44,515 nt of DNA, taken from an uncultured Enterobacteriaceae bacterium. GTDB lineage: Bacteria; Pseudomonadota; Gammaproteobacteria; Enterobacterales; Enterobacteriaceae. Positions 27,870-38,035 of the stretch are shown here, in pieces (within the stretch, counting starts at the first letter, position 1; each line of letters begins with the position of its first letter). The notes beneath the pieces are model-generated. The model saw only the letters and a list, made by a program, of their open reading frames with translations. It did no database searches and was not told the origin of the DNA. The stretch is from contig CANRKT010000025.1 of NCBI GenBank assembly GCA_947631255.1, positions 1 through 44,515 of the forward strand. Reading direction: 5' to 3'. Both the position numbers and the translations under genes were made by a program.

Positions 27870-29614
27870 GCGCCAAACTGCATTTTATGAAGCTGCGCAT
27901 AGATACCCGCTTGAGTCAGCAACTCATTATGGGAACCACGCTCCACGATACAGCCATCTTCCACCACCACGATTTCATCGGCTTTTTCGATAGTCGACAG
28001 ACGGTGAGCAATAACCAGTGAGGTACGGTTTTTTTGCAGCTCGTCTAACGCAGACTGAATAGCCCGTTCAGACTCGGTATCCAGTGCTGAGGTTGCTTCA
28101 TCCAGAATAAGGATCGGACTATCACGTAACAGGGCGCGAGCAATAGCGATACGCTGCCGTTGCCCACCTGATAGCATGACACCATTCTCGCCTATCATCG
28201 TATCGAGGCCATTTTCCATCTTATTGATAAACTCCATCGCATGCGCCATGCGTGCCGCTTTTTCAATATCTGCTCGTGAATACTGTTCAGTACGAGCATA
28301 GGCAATATTATTAGCGATGGTGTCATTGAACAGATAAACATGCTGAGAAACCAGCGCTATCTGATTACGTAGTGAGGAGAGCGTGTAATCATACACACTA
28401 TGACCATCGATCAGGATTTCTCCTTGCTGGGCATCGTAGAAACGCGTAATCAAGCTGGCGATGGTTGACTTTCCTGAACCAGAACGACCGACCAGGGCAA
28501 CCGTTTTACCTGCCGGAATGGTCAAGTTCACATCACGCAGTGCCGGTATGTCACGACCCGGGTATGAGAAGGTGATATTACGGAACTCAACATCCCCTTT
28601 GGAGCGTTCAATTACTCGCTTACCGCTGTCCTGCTCTTGCTCAGAGTCCAGAATAGAAAACAGCGTCTGACAGGCTGCCATGCCTCGCTGGAACTGCGCA
28701 TTAACGTTAGTCAATGACTTCAACGGGCGCATTAAAGCAATCATTGAAGAGAAGACCACGGTAATGGTCCCCGCTGTCAGAGTCTCCATCACACTTGGAA
28801 AACTGGCGGCATACAAGACAAATGCCAGAGCCAGGGAGGCAATAAACTGAATCACTGGGTCAGCAATTGATGATGCTGAAACAAGTTTCATCCCCTGCTG
28901 ACGCATGCGGTTGCTGACTTGATCAAAACGCTTGGTTTCAACTTTCTGACCACCAAAAATCAGTACTTCTTTATGCCCTTTAAGCATCTGTTCCGCACTG
29001 GTGGTGACATGCCCCATAGTATTCTGCATATTTTTACTGATATTACGGAAGCGTTTCGAGACAAAACCAATCGCTAAAGAGACTATCGGTGCCAGCACGA
29101 TGAGGATAACTGACAACTGCCAGCTGTACCAAAACATCAACACAAACAGCCCAATAATCGAGGCGCCTTCACGCACGACTGTGACCAGTGCGCCAGAAGA
29201 AGAAGAGGCAACTTGCTCTGAATCATAGGTAATACGAGATAACAGCGTACCTGTAGATTGCTGATCAAAGAAAGAGACCGGCATTCCCATCATATGACTG
29301 AATAAGCGCCGACGCATATGCATCACCACTTTACCGGACACCCAGGAAATACAATATGACGAAACATAGCTCGTGATGCCACGTAATACCATTAAACCAA
29401 TAACCACTAATGGCATCCATTTCAGAACAGATGACTCCGTTTTACCAAAACCGTCATCCAGTAAAGGTTTAAGAAGTGAGAGCATAAAAGTATCACTTGC
29501 GGCGTTAAGTACTAAAGCAATTGCCGCTACAATCAAACCTGTTCTGAAAGGGGAGATCATCGGCCAGAGCCGGCGGAAAGTCTGCCACGTGGAAAGATCT
29601 TTATCGTTAAGCAT
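27866..29614 (-). CDS. msbA: Lipid A export ATP-binding/permease protein MsbA
   Basis: MsbA is a homodimeric ABC transporter that flips lipid A-core from the inner to the outer leaflet of the inner membrane. The 582-residue product has the E. coli length: six membrane helices in the first 325 residues, then the nucleotide-binding domain with Walker [10 protein letters not shown] (about 376-384), signature LSGGQRQR (about 481-488) and Walker [13 protein letters not shown], followed by the switch His in IAHRLSTIE. It is followed by lpxK with a four-base overlap and preceded by comEC with a gap of about 37 bases. Confidence 0.98.
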   Translation of the reverse strand: MLNDKDLSTWQTFRRLWPMISPFRTGLIVAAIALVLNAASDTFMLSLLKPLLDDGFGKTESSVLKWMPLVVIGLMVLRGITSYVSSYCISWVSGKVVMHMRRRLFSHMMGMPVSFFDQQSTGTLLSRITYDSEQVASSSSGALVTVVREGASIIGLFVLMFWYSWQLSVILIVLAPIVSLAIGFVSKRFRNISKNMQNTMGHVTTSAEQMLKGHKEVLIFGGQKVETKRFDQVSNRMRQQGMKLVSASSIADPVIQFIASLALAFVLYAASFPSVMETLTAGTITVVFSSMIALMRPLKSLTNVNAQFQRGMAACQTLFSILDSEQEQDSGKRVIERSKGDVEFRNITFSYPGRDIPALRDVNLTIPAGKTVALVGRSGSGKSTIASLITRFYDAQQGEILIDGHSVYDYTLSSLRNQIALVSQHVYLFNDTIANNIAYARTEQYSRADIEKAARMAHAMEFINKMENGLDTMIGENGVMLSGGQRQRIAIARALLRDSPILILDEATSALDTESERAIQSALDELQKNRTSLVIAHRLSTIEKADEIVVVEDGCIVERGSHNELLTQAGIYAQLHKMQFGA

Positions 29615-29651
29615 TAAATCGAACCAGCCTTATATGAAATAGCCGTACATT

Positions 29652-31904
29652 CTACTCATTATCACCGATGACGCCAAACCACTGATGATACCAACGAGGA
29701 ACTATTTGTTCCCGAAATCCAAAAACTTGCCATTTTTCATGATCTATTGAGAGTGTCAGTTGACCTGAATGGGGCGTATCGTACCACTGGTAACCGTTCT
29801 TTTGGTAACGATTGACTATCTTAGCTGAAGGCAAGCGCCACTGATTATAGCGTGAGGTCGAGGCAAATGCCGCTTTACCGGCAACGGCTTTTAACAAGGC
29901 TTCAGTCGATGACGTTCTGCTACCATGATGAGGAACCTGAATAAAATCCGCCTCCAGGTTCATATTTTTTCGTCTCAGCATGGCGAATTCTGCACTCGCC
30001 TCCAGGTCTCCCGTCAGTAACAACCGATGATAACCGTCACTCACTCTGACGACACACGAGTTATTATTTCCACGCAAGCGTTCTTCTGGCGGCGGCCAGT
30101 GAACCTCAAACTGAAGCCCCTCCCACTCCCAGTGGGTACCGCGATAGCATGGCAGATGATTATCCCAGCCTAATGAGCTACGTACACTCACGGGAGGTAA
30201 TAGACGCTGTAAGCTTTTTAACCCACCGATATGGTCCAGATGCTCATGGCTCAGCACAATGGCATCAAGCGTCAGATTATGCCATTTCAGCCAGGGAATA
30301 ATCGTTTGAATGGCCGCATCACTCTTAGCCCATACACCTCCGGTATCGTAAAGCAGTACCCGGTTATTACGAATAAGTGCAACCGCTAAACCATGCCCGA
30401 CATCCAGCATCGTCATCTGCCATACCGAAGGTGGCTTTAAAGGACGCTGGTTACCAAGAATGATGGCGGTTATGGCAACCACTAAGACGGCTTTGTAATG
30501 CTTAAAAGCCCCGGTACGCCAGTACACTACGCCAATCCATCCGAAAAAACTTAGCCATAGCATCCGTTTTTCAACACTAAACCAGCCATCAGGTAAAGCT
30601 GCCAGTGAGCGGAATAGAATAGACAGTACCCTGTCAGCCAACAGCCAGAGCGATGAAACATCATTCAGAAATAGCGCCGCTATCAGTGAAGGAACGACGA
30701 TAAAAGAGACAAGAGGTACTGCAAATAAATTCGCCAACAGAGCACTAAGACTGATGCCATGGAAGATTTGGATCTGTAATGGCAGCAACAGCAGCATAAT
30801 TCCGGCCTGCAAATGCAGTAGCTGTACCGGATAACGCAGATACCAGGGCCATCTTCTCACAACACCAGACAAGGGCACCCACTGATACCAAAAAATCAGT
30901 ACCGCGACTGCCAGAGCAGAAAGACAAAAACTGTCTGATAACAGGGCCAGTGGATCATGGAAGAGTAGACCGGCAATACAGACTAACCAGACATCCCATG
31001 ATGACCATTTTCGGCCACTGAGGCGTAATACCGACCAAATTATCAAAGCGAACATCGCGCGTAATGCAGGCGGGTTACTGCCCGACAGCCAGGTATAACC
31101 TAAAGCCATGATCAGGGCACAAATCAGCGGAAAGCGAAAACCGATGCGACAGGCTGGCATCACCATCTGACAGGCCCTGGCGATTAACCAACCAAGTCCG
31201 GCAGCCAAAGTGATATGCATACCAGAAATCGCCATAAGATGTGCAGTACCGGTCTGATTAAGCAACTGTTTATGCTGTTCAGACATCTCACTCCGGTCGC
31301 CAAAAAGAAGCGCCATCATAATAGGTTGCATCGGTAAGCTGGCGGTATGACGTTGTACGGCAGACATCCATTGAGATTGCAGACTACAGCCACCAGAAAG
31401 CGTCTGAGCCGTGATCACCCGCCCGCTAAATAACAAACGTTGTGCGAGATAGAATCGCTGACTGTCAAAGTTACCCTCATTCAACTGGCCATGCAGTGGA
31501 CGTAGCTTAATTTTTACTTTCAGGCGCTGGCCTGCACATACCGGAGCAGGTAACCCTGTACCATAAATTCTTACCCCTGGCTGGGGAAATAGCAATCTGC
31601 CAGACAGACTCACTATCTTAGCCTCGTGGTATTGCTGGCCATCGCTTCTGACTATCACGACTTCAGCATTCACTGGAGTGACCGGTATCTGCTGAAAAAA
31701 AGCCAGATCCTGAGCCGCTGACAGCCCCCCCCAACAAAAGAAAAGGATAACTAACCCAGCCTTACGAGAGATAACCTCTCGACCTGAGAGTAAAATCAGA
31801 GCAGCACCAAGTAGAGCAACTAACCAGGGAATGGAAGGTATCGCGGGCAGCCACCATAACGGAATCAGTCCGGTAATTAGCGTCAGACAGACGGTTCTCA
31901 GCAT
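29652..31904 (-). CDS. ycaI: ComEC/Rec2-family DNA channel protein (YcaI)
   Basis: This is the inner-membrane ComEC homologue, which in competent bacteria forms the channel for single-stranded DNA. The order is: N-terminal membrane helices and OB-like region (1-200), the Competence domain with many helices (about 200-470, e.g. GTAHLMAISGMHI), and a C-terminal metallo-beta-lactamase domain (about 500-735) with LSHEHLDHIGG and LLTGDLEA. I use the ATG at 31904 (750 residues; 754 in E. coli), preceded by AAGAG; the frame is open 16 codons further to a TTG at 31952 with no ribosome-binding site. It may be the first gene of the comEC-msbA-lpxK transcript. Whether the host is competent cannot be said from here. 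Confidence 0.93.
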   Translation of the reverse strand: MLRTVCLTLITGLIPLWWLPAIPSIPWLVALLGAALILLSGREVISRKAGLVILFFCWGGLSAAQDLAFFQQIPVTPVNAEVVIVRSDGQQYHEAKIVSLSGRLLFPQPGVRIYGTGLPAPVCAGQRLKVKIKLRPLHGQLNEGNFDSQRFYLAQRLLFSGRVITAQTLSGGCSLQSQWMSAVQRHTASLPMQPIMMALLFGDRSEMSEQHKQLLNQTGTAHLMAISGMHITLAAGLGWLIARACQMVMPACRIGFRFPLICALIMALGYTWLSGSNPPALRAMFALIIWSVLRLSGRKWSSWDVWLVCIAGLLFHDPLALLSDSFCLSALAVAVLIFWYQWVPLSGVVRRWPWYLRYPVQLLHLQAGIMLLLLPLQIQIFHGISLSALLANLFAVPLVSFIVVPSLIAALFLNDVSSLWLLADRVLSILFRSLAALPDGWFSVEKRMLWLSFFGWIGVVYWRTGAFKHYKAVLVVAITAIILGNQRPLKPPSVWQMTMLDVGHGLAVALIRNNRVLLYDTGGVWAKSDAAIQTIIPWLKWHNLTLDAIVLSHEHLDHIGGLKSLQRLLPPVSVRSSLGWDNHLPCYRGTHWEWEGLQFEVHWPPPEERLRGNNNSCVVRVSDGYHRLLLTGDLEASAEFAMLRRKNMNLEADFIQVPHHGSRTSSTEALLKAVAGKAAFASTSRYNQWRLPSAKIVNRYQKNGYQWYDTPHSGQLTLSIDHEKWQVFGFREQIVPRWYHQWFGVIGDNE

Positions 31905-32066
31905 AAGCACACTCTTATCACTCTTGGGATCAAAAGCGTGCGCGTTTAGCAAAAAGATGTCTGGTGCAAAAAAAGACTTCTACGACGGACTATCAGCAGA
32001 TATTGATTATTTACAGCGGGATATCATATGGGACGGATTGCAGCTCGCAATTCTTCGCTAACAGGC

Positions 32067-32096
32067 AAAAAAAAACGACACCCCAGGCATCGTTTT
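32067..32096 (-). terminator. Rho-independent terminator after ihfB
   Basis: On the - strand AAAACGA pairs with TCGTTTT with an inner CC/GG pairing and is followed by a run of nine or more T. It ends the ihfB transcript about 25 bases after the stop. Confidence 0.88.
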
Positions 32097-32118
32097 CGCT
32101 GTAATTAATACCAGAGTA

Positions 32119-32406
32119 TTAACTACCGTAGATATTGACACGGTCACGTAACTCTTTACCTGGCTTAAAGTGTGGAACGTATTTACCTTCCAGCGAAACT
32201 TTATCACCTGTTTTTGGGTTACGCCCTGTGCGAGGTGCGCGATAGTGTAAGGAAAAACTGCCGAAACCTCGGATTTCAATACGTTCACCTTGGGCAAGCG
32301 TAGAGGCCATATGTTCCAGCATCTCTTTTACTGCATCTTCCACAGACTTCGCTGGAATATGAGATTGCTGGGTTGCAAGTCTTTCGATCAATTCTGACTT
32401 GGTCAT
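32119..32406 (-). CDS. ihfB: Integration host factor subunit beta
   Basis: IhfB joins IhfA to form the sequence-specific DNA-bending protein IHF used in transcription, recombination and chromosome structure. The 95-residue product is nearly identical to E. coli IhfB (94), with the beta-arm [15 protein letters not shown] (about 57-70) that inserts into the minor groove. The start has a strong GGAGG seven bases upstream; the frame is open 19 codons further, but without conservation. It lies about 96 bases after rpsA and ends at a strong terminator; rpsA-ihfB is the standard order. Confidence 0.98.
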   Translation of the reverse strand: MTKSELIERLATQQSHIPAKSVEDAVKEMLEHMASTLAQGERIEIRGFGSFSLHYRAPRTGRNPKTGDKVSLEGKYVPHFKPGKELRDRVNIYGS

Positions 32407-32502
32407 GATTCCTCCAGTTTTATAAAATAAACTTACAGCTATCAATCGAACCAGGGCGACCAAAGCCGCCCTGTTATCTACTCTGCAAAAAATTGCAGTA
32501 GA

Positions 32503-34176
32503 TTATTCGCCTTTAGCTGCTTTGAATGCTTCAGCCATAGCGCTAGAGAAGTTGCTTTCTTCTGGTTTGTTGTTAACAGAAGCAATAGCATCTTTCTCGT
32601 CAGCTTCGTCTTTAGCACGTACAGACAGACTAACGATACGGTTTTTGCGATCAACACCGGTGAATTTAGCTTCAACATCGTCGCCAACATTCAGAACCAG
32701 AGTTGCATCTTCAACGCGGTCACGTGACGCTTCGGAAGCACGCAGGTAGCCTTCAACGCCATCAGCCAGTTCAACTGTAGCACCTTTAGCATCAACTGCG
32801 GTCACTTTACCGTTAACGATAGTGCCTTTTTTGTTGATTGCAACGTAGTTGTTGAACGGATCTTCAGCCAGTTGCTTAACGCCCAGGGAGATACGCTCGC
32901 GCTCTGCGTCAACTTGCAGAACAACAGCGGCGATTTCATCACCTTTTTTGTATTCACGAACTGCTTCTTCGCCTGTAACGTTCCAGGAGATGTCAGACAG
33001 GTGAACCAGACCGTCGATACCACCGTCCAGGCCGATGAAGATACCAAAGTCAGTGATTGACTTGATTTTACCTTCAACGCGATCGCCTTTATTGTGAGTC
33101 TCAGCAAACAGCTGCCATGGGTTAGATTTACACTGCTTCAGACCCAGGGAGATACGACGACGTTCTTCGTCGATATCCAGAACCATAACTTCCACTACAT
33201 CACCAACGTTAACAACTTTGGATGGGTGGATGTTTTTGTTGGTCCAATCCATTTCAGACACGTGCACCAGGCCTTCTACGCCTTCTTCGATTTCTACGAA
33301 GCAGCCGTAATCAGTCAGGTTAGTTACGCGACCAGTCAGTTTAGTACCTTCTGGATAACGTTTAGCGATAGCAACCCATGGATCTTCGCCCAGCTGTTTC
33401 AGGCCGAGGGAAACACGAGTACGCTCACGGTCAAATTTCAGAACTTTAACAGTGATTTCATCGCCAACATTCACGATTTCGCTTGGATGCTTAACGCGTT
33501 TCCATGCCATATCAGTGATGTGCAGCAGGCCGTCTACGCCACCCAGGTCAACGAATGCACCGTAGTCAGTAAGGTTCTTAACGATACCTTTAACTTCCAT
33601 GCCTTCTTGCAGGTTTTCCAGCAGCTGATCACGTTCTGCACTGTTCTCAGACTCGATAACCGCACGACGAGAAACAACAACGTTGTTGCGTTTCTGATCA
33701 AGCTTGATAACTTTAAACTCAAGCTCTTTGCCTTCCAGGTGCAGAGTGTCGCGGACCGGACGAACATCTACCAGTGAACCTGGCAGGAACGCACGAATAC
33801 CGTTCAGCTCAACAGTGAAGCCACCCTTGACTTTGCCGTTAATAACACCGGTAACAGTTTCAGCGTCTTCGTAAGCTTTTTCCAGCGTGATCCAAGCTTC
33901 ATGACGTTTAGCTTTCTCGCGGGACAGCAGGGTTTCACCGAAGCCGTCTTCTACTGCATCCAGAGCAACGTCAACTTCGTCACCAACCTGGATTTCCAGT
34001 TCGCCCTGGGCGTTTTTGAACTGCTCAGCCGGAATGGCGGACTCAGATTTCAGACCGGCGTCAACCAGTACGATATCTTTGTCGATAGCAACAACAACAC
34101 CACGAACGATAGAACCCGGGCGGGTTTCGATTTCTTTCAGGGACTCTTCAAATAGTTGGGCAAAAGATTCAGTCAT
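32503..34176 (-). CDS. rpsA: 30S ribosomal protein S1
   Basis: S1 is the largest ribosomal protein; it binds mRNA single strands and lets the 30S subunit start on structured or poorly matched sites. The 557 residues equal the E. coli length and are almost identical. Six S1 (OB-fold) domains follow each other at about 20-87, 105-170, 190-260, 277-347, 364-434 and 450-520, the C-terminal four with the typical [10 protein letters not shown]-like motifs. The upstream sequence GAAGATTATCAAT has no good ribosome-binding core, as known for the autoregulated rpsA leader in E. coli, which folds into hairpins that S1 itself recognises. It is preceded by cmk and followed by ihfB. Confidence 0.99.
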   Translation of the reverse strand: MTESFAQLFEESLKEIETRPGSIVRGVVVAIDKDIVLVDAGLKSESAIPAEQFKNAQGELEIQVGDEVDVALDAVEDGFGETLLSREKAKRHEAWITLEKAYEDAETVTGVINGKVKGGFTVELNGIRAFLPGSLVDVRPVRDTLHLEGKELEFKVIKLDQKRNNVVVSRRAVIESENSAERDQLLENLQEGMEVKGIVKNLTDYGAFVDLGGVDGLLHITDMAWKRVKHPSEIVNVGDEITVKVLKFDRERTRVSLGLKQLGEDPWVAIAKRYPEGTKLTGRVTNLTDYGCFVEIEEGVEGLVHVSEMDWTNKNIHPSKVVNVGDVVEVMVLDIDEERRRISLGLKQCKSNPWQLFAETHNKGDRVEGKIKSITDFGIFIGLDGGIDGLVHLSDISWNVTGEEAVREYKKGDEIAAVVLQVDAERERISLGVKQLAEDPFNNYVAINKKGTIVNGKVTAVDAKGATVELADGVEGYLRASEASRDRVEDATLVLNVGDDVEAKFTGVDRKNRIVSLSVRAKDEADEKDAIASVNNKPEESNFSSAMAEAFKAAKGE

Positions 34177-34292
34177 ATTGATAATCTTCAGGATTCTTCA
34201 ATTTAACGTCCATCTAGCATCATGCCGGATGGGGTTGTTTCACATGCCTGCACACAATCCATTGCAGCAGGTTATTGGTATTGGTCGTTATT
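34177..34292 (-). promoter_or_regulatory. rpsA leader, candidate autoregulatory region
   Basis: The 116 bases between cmk and rpsA contain short inverted repeats on the - strand, for example CCATC/GATGG around 34210-34232, and a weak ribosome-binding site. By analogy with E. coli, where S1 represses its own translation through this leader, this is the likely control region. I infer this from position, not from detailed structure matching. Confidence 0.4.
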
Positions 34293-34976
34293 TCAAACGA
34301 GCGCCAGTTTACTTCTGGCGTATTCTAGTGATTTTTCAATCACTTGCTCGATGCTCATGCCGGTAGAATCCAGTATTAATGCATCCTGAGCTGGCACTAA
34401 TGGCGCAACAGGACGGTTACGATCTCTGTCGTCCCTGTCCTTTATCTCGAGCAAAAGGCGATCAAAGTTAACACTAATGCCTTGCTCCTGCAACTGCCGC
34501 ATGCGTCTGTCAGCACGTTCTTCTGCTGAAGCATCGAGAAAAATCTTTACCGGTGCGTCCGGAAATACCACGGTACCCATATCCCGGCCGTCAGCAATCA
34601 AGCCTGGTAAATCACGAAACGCGCGCTGGCGACGTAATAATGCCTCGCGTACTCTAGGGAAGGCGGCTATCTTTGAAGCTTCCTCAGCGACGTTTTGGGT
34701 GCGAATTTCGGCGCTAACATCTTCACCTTCCAGAATTGTCCTGACCTGTTTCTCAGTTGAAACAAAACGAACATCCAGATGAGCAGCAAGTGGAACCAGC
34801 GCCTCTTCAGAACGGGTATCGACATGATGGTGTAACGCTGCTAATGCCAGTACACGATATATAGCACCAGAGTCGAGCAGATGCCATTGCAGCGCTTTAG
34901 CCATGGCTTTACAAAGCGTGCCCTTACCTGCGCCACTTGGACCATCAATCGTTATCACTGGGGCAATAGCCGTCAT
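34293..34976 (-). CDS. cmk: Cytidylate kinase
   Basis: Cmk phosphorylates CMP and dCMP with ATP, recycling nucleotides from RNA turnover and from CMP released by lipid and lipopolysaccharide synthesis (including the Kdo transfer that uses KdsB product). The 227-residue product has the P-loop GPSGAGKGT (12-20), [13 protein letters not shown] (about 128-140) and the lid region RDDRDRNR. A second ATG one codon upstream (34979) is possible: AAAGGA lies close before it; I take the one that aligns with the E. coli Met. It lies upstream of rpsA, as in E. coli, but the ycaL gene found there between aroA and cmk is absent. Confidence 0.97.
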   Translation of the reverse strand: MTAIAPVITIDGPSGAGKGTLCKAMAKALQWHLLDSGAIYRVLALAALHHHVDTRSEEALVPLAAHLDVRFVSTEKQVRTILEGEDVSAEIRTQNVAEEASKIAAFPRVREALLRRQRAFRDLPGLIADGRDMGTVVFPDAPVKIFLDASAEERADRRMRQLQEQGISVNFDRLLLEIKDRDDRDRNRPVAPLVPAQDALILDSTGMSIEQVIEKSLEYARSKLALV

Positions 34977-35196
34977 CATTTTTTCCTTTCATCAGACTCG
35001 CAGAATATCAATTCCCGGCATTATAACGTTGCAAGCACCAGAATCGTTAATTTTCATCGTAAATATCCTGGTAAAATCGGTCATATGCCGAATAATTACA
35101 CGATATAGCACCAAAGAAGCAATGAAAAAACCTGAACAGAATGCAAATTGCAGAGATTCGTTGTGAAGAATGAACGTTGTTGACGGCGAGAGCAGA

Positions 35197-35227
35197 TAAA
35201 AAGGAAATAGCCGGACACTATTTCCCT
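35197..35227 (-). terminator. Rho-independent terminator after aroA
   Basis: GGAAATAG (35203-35210) pairs with CTATTTCC (35218-35225); in - strand orientation the stem is followed by TTTTT. It lies 25 bases after the aroA stop, so serC-aroA does not run into cmk by default. Confidence 0.85.
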
Positions 35228-35252
35228 TTACACTCTGATTCAGACACTTGGC

Positions 35253-36539
35253 TTATGCCAGTGTGCTGATCCCTGCCAGTTGTTCAAAATAGTCAGGGAA
35301 CGTTTTAGCGGTACATTTTGGATCCAGAATGGTCACCGGTGTATCTGAAAGTGCCACTAACGAGAAACACATCGCCATACGGTGGTCATTATAGGTACCA
35401 ATTTCAGCAAATTTCAGCTGAACAGGGGGCTTGACGGTAATGTAGTCTTCCCCTTCTTCAACTTCAGCGCCAACTTTACGTAACTCAATGGCCATCGCAC
35501 TCAGACGATCGGTCTCTTTTACCCGCCAGTTATAGATATTACGCAGAGTGGTGGTTCCTTTAGCAAACAGCGCAGCAGTAGCAATCGTCATCGCAGCATC
35601 AGGGATATGGTTCATATCCATATCGATAGCATTCAGCTCACCACGTTCACAAGCGATAAAGTCCTCACCCCAGGAAATTTTTGCACCCATTTTTTCCAGC
35701 ACATCGGCAAAACGGATATCACCCTGAACGCTGTTACGGCCAATACCTGTCACTGTCACTTTGCCACCTTTAATCGCTCCGGCAGCAAGAAAATAGGACG
35801 CAGAAGAGGCATCCCCCTCGACCAGATAGGTACCCGGAGACTGATATTGCTGACCCCCTTTCACCACAAAACGCTGATAATCCCGGTTTTCGATCGTGAC
35901 ACCAAAGGTATTCATCAGATGCAGCGTGATGTCGATATAAGGTTTAGAAACCAAGTCACCTTTAATGGTGATTTCGGTATCTTGCGGCGCCAGTGGTGCT
36001 GCCATTAACAGTGCAGTGAGGAACTGACTTGATACGCTCCCATCAACCGTCACTTTACCCCCGACAAATCCCCCACGCAGCTGAATGGGCGGATAGTCAG
36101 TTTGTTCAAGATATTCAATTTGCGCGCCACCCTGGCGCAGGGCATCAACCAGATGGCCAATCGGACGTTCTTTCATCCGCGGCTCGCCCGTGAGGACAAT
36201 ATTGTTACTGCCAAGGCACAGAGCTGCCGCCAATGGACGCATTGCGGTACCCGCATTACCTAAGAACAATTCATGTTCGCCCGCAACCTGTAAAGGCCCG
36301 CCGACACCGACGACTTCACAACGCGTACGATCGGCGGAAAGCGTATAAGTGACACCCAATACGCTTAACGCATTGAGCATATGTCGGACATCATCACTGT
36401 CCAGCAAATTGGTTAGCACCGTGGTGCCATTCGCCAGGGCTGCCAGCAGCAATGCGCGATTTGAAACGCTCTTTGAACCAGGAAGATTAATGGTTCCGTC
36501 AACCAGACTGATAGGTTGTAATGTCAGGGATTCCAGCAT
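35253..36539 (-). CDS. aroA: 3-phosphoshikimate 1-carboxyvinyltransferase (EPSP synthase)
   Basis: AroA joins PEP to shikimate-3-phosphate, the sixth step of the shikimate pathway to aromatic amino acids. The product from [13 protein letters not shown] has 428 residues (427 in E. coli). [17 protein letters not shown] (about 22-38), [13 protein letters not shown] (about 92-105) and DVLEKMGA are conserved; the [12 protein letters not shown] loop has the usual Gly and Pro of class I enzymes, with no resistance-type change. The frame extends two codons to a TTG (36545), but the ATG at 36539 fits the family. It is separated from serC by 66 bases that hold a terminator-like stem, so the operon is likely partly attenuated. 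Confidence 0.98.
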   Translation of the reverse strand: MLESLTLQPISLVDGTINLPGSKSVSNRALLLAALANGTTVLTNLLDSDDVRHMLNALSVLGVTYTLSADRTRCEVVGVGGPLQVAGEHELFLGNAGTAMRPLAAALCLGSNNIVLTGEPRMKERPIGHLVDALRQGGAQIEYLEQTDYPPIQLRGGFVGGKVTVDGSVSSQFLTALLMAAPLAPQDTEITIKGDLVSKPYIDITLHLMNTFGVTIENRDYQRFVVKGGQQYQSPGTYLVEGDASSASYFLAAGAIKGGKVTVTGIGRNSVQGDIRFADVLEKMGAKISWGEDFIACERGELNAIDMDMNHIPDAAMTIATAALFAKGTTTLRNIYNWRVKETDRLSAMAIELRKVGAEVEEGEDYITVKPPVQLKFAEIGTYNDHRMAMCFSLVALSDTPVTILDPKCTAKTFPDYFEQLAGISTLA

Positions 36540-36565
36540 GGACAAAATACTCTCAATACAGACAG

Positions 36566-36595
36566 AATAAAAACCCCGTAGATCCGTTTACGGGG
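36566..36595 (-). terminator. Terminator/attenuator between serC and aroA
   Basis: CCCCGTA (36574-36580) pairs with TACGGGG (36589-36595); on the - strand the stem is followed by TTTTTATT. It lies just after the serC stop and upstream of aroA, so it can reduce, but presumably does not abolish, aroA expression from the serC promoter. Confidence 0.8.
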
Positions 36596-36604
36596 CAGAT
36601 GCGA

Positions 36605-37690
36605 TTAACCTCGACGGCGTTCGAAGTCGACCATGAAGTCAGTCAGGGCTTTTACACCTTCCAGCGGCATCGCGTTATAAATAGATGCACGCATACCGCC
36701 CGCAACACGGTGGCCTTTCAGAGCATGCAGACCAGCAGCGAAGGACTCTTCAAGAAACAGCTTATCCAGCGTGTTATCTGCCAGCTGGAATGGCACGTTC
36801 ATACGTGAACGATTGCTCGCCGCCACATCATTACGATAAAAATCACTGTTATCAATCACGCCGTACAGCAGGTCTGCTTTGGCCTGATTAATTTGATCCA
36901 TGGCTGCGACCCCTCCCTGCTCTTTCAGCCATTTAAATACCAGGCCAGCAAGGTACCAGGCAAAAGTCGGAGGCGTATTAAACATAGAGTCATTCTTGTC
37001 TAAGACAGAATAATCCAGAATGGAAGGACAGGACGGATGCACGTTACCCAGTAAGTCTTCACGGACAATCACCAGTGTCAAACCAGCAGGACCAATGTTC
37101 TTCTGGGCTCCGGCATAAATCACACCGAAACGACTGATATCCAGTGGACGCGAAAGAATAGTGGAAGAAAAGTCTGCCGCGACAATGGTATCGCCGAAAT
37201 CAGGTGTTTCATCGATAGAGATGCCATCGATGGTTTCATTTGGGCAGTAATGCACAAAAGCACTGTTTTCAGAAACCTGCCAGTCACGCATCGGTTTAAT
37301 CGCACGCTTACCGTCGACCAAGATTTTCACGTCATGGGCAACCGGTTGACAATATTTCTTCGCTTCTTTAATCGCGCTAGCAGCCCAGTAACCGCCATCA
37401 AAATAATCGGCGGTACTTTTATCGCCCAGTAAATTTAACGGGACGCCAGCAAATTGTCCGCGTCCGCCACCATGGCAGAATAAAATTTTATAGTTAGAGG
37501 GGATTTGCAATAAATCGCGCAGATCTTGTGCTGACTCTTCCGCTACTTTAATGAACTCTTTACTGCGATGGCTGATTTCCATCACCGATGTGCCTAAACC
37601 CTGCCAGTCACATAATTCCTGCTGCGCACGACGAAGCACTTCAGCCGGTAACATTGCCGGTCCGGAACTAAAATTATATATCTGTGTCAT
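36605..37690 (-). CDS. serC: Phosphoserine aminotransferase
   Basis: SerC is a pyridoxal-phosphate enzyme that makes phosphoserine from 3-phosphohydroxypyruvate (serine synthesis) and the corresponding intermediate of pyridoxal-phosphate synthesis. The 361-residue product (362 in E. coli) has the cofactor Lys197 in [11 protein letters not shown], with [10 protein letters not shown] (about 71-80) and the C-terminal [22 protein letters not shown] lies before the ATG. It is the first gene of serC-aroA and divergent from ycaO. A stem around 37731-37754 (ATCGGT/ACCGAT) lies in its leader. Confidence 0.97.
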   Translation of the reverse strand: MTQIYNFSSGPAMLPAEVLRRAQQELCDWQGLGTSVMEISHRSKEFIKVAEESAQDLRDLLQIPSNYKILFCHGGGRGQFAGVPLNLLGDKSTADYFDGGYWAASAIKEAKKYCQPVAHDVKILVDGKRAIKPMRDWQVSENSAFVHYCPNETIDGISIDETPDFGDTIVAADFSSTILSRPLDISRFGVIYAGAQKNIGPAGLTLVIVREDLLGNVHPSCPSILDYSVLDKNDSMFNTPPTFAWYLAGLVFKWLKEQGGVAAMDQINQAKADLLYGVIDNSDFYRNDVAASNRSRMNVPFQLADNTLDKLFLEESFAAGLHALKGHRVAGGMRASIYNAMPLEGVKALTDFMVDFERRRG

Positions 37691-38035
37691 TACCCCTCAC
37701 CACGCCTCGAACAATAAGTTTCTATTAGCTTATCGGTTTTATCACTCACCGATAGCCGGATGCAACGGTTAATCCGTGGCAAGGCAAGAATGCGAAAAGA
37801 GTGCAACCATACAATATCCCGATAAGCGAAAAAATCGCCCGATTTATGGCGGCAAAACAGCAACCTTACCCTCTGATAACTCTATAATCCTACGGGATAA
37901 AACCGCAATGCCTGCGATACGAAAAGCGGTATTTCTTTACGTTTCAGTTACCGCTTAACACCGCCCAAGAGGATAGCGCCGGGGCAGTAAAACACGTATT
38001 ATCGGGCTCCTTGCGTACCACCTATAGTGAAAGTC
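37691..38035. other. Divergent promoter region between serC and ycaO
   Basis: No gene is visible. A GTG-started 60-codon frame at 37776-37958 has no ribosome-binding site or family likeness and is not accepted. The region holds a hairpin in the serC leader (37731-37754) and a perfect TATAAT at 37883-37888. Confidence 0.45.
37860..37888 (+). promoter_or_regulatory. Candidate ycaO promoter
   Basis: TATAAT (37883-37888) is a consensus -10 hexamer; the hexamer 17 bases upstream (around 37860-37865) is a poor -35. It lies about 150 bases before the ycaO start. Confidence 0.35.

Noticed and set aside
33094-33777. 227-codon open frame opposite rpsA
   Set aside because: An antisense shadow of rpsA, caused by codon bias; the rpsA frame is conserved throughout.
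37776-37958. 60-codon frame in the serC-ycaO gap
   Set aside because: GTG start, no ribosome-binding site and no family likeness; it overlaps the probable ycaO promoter.
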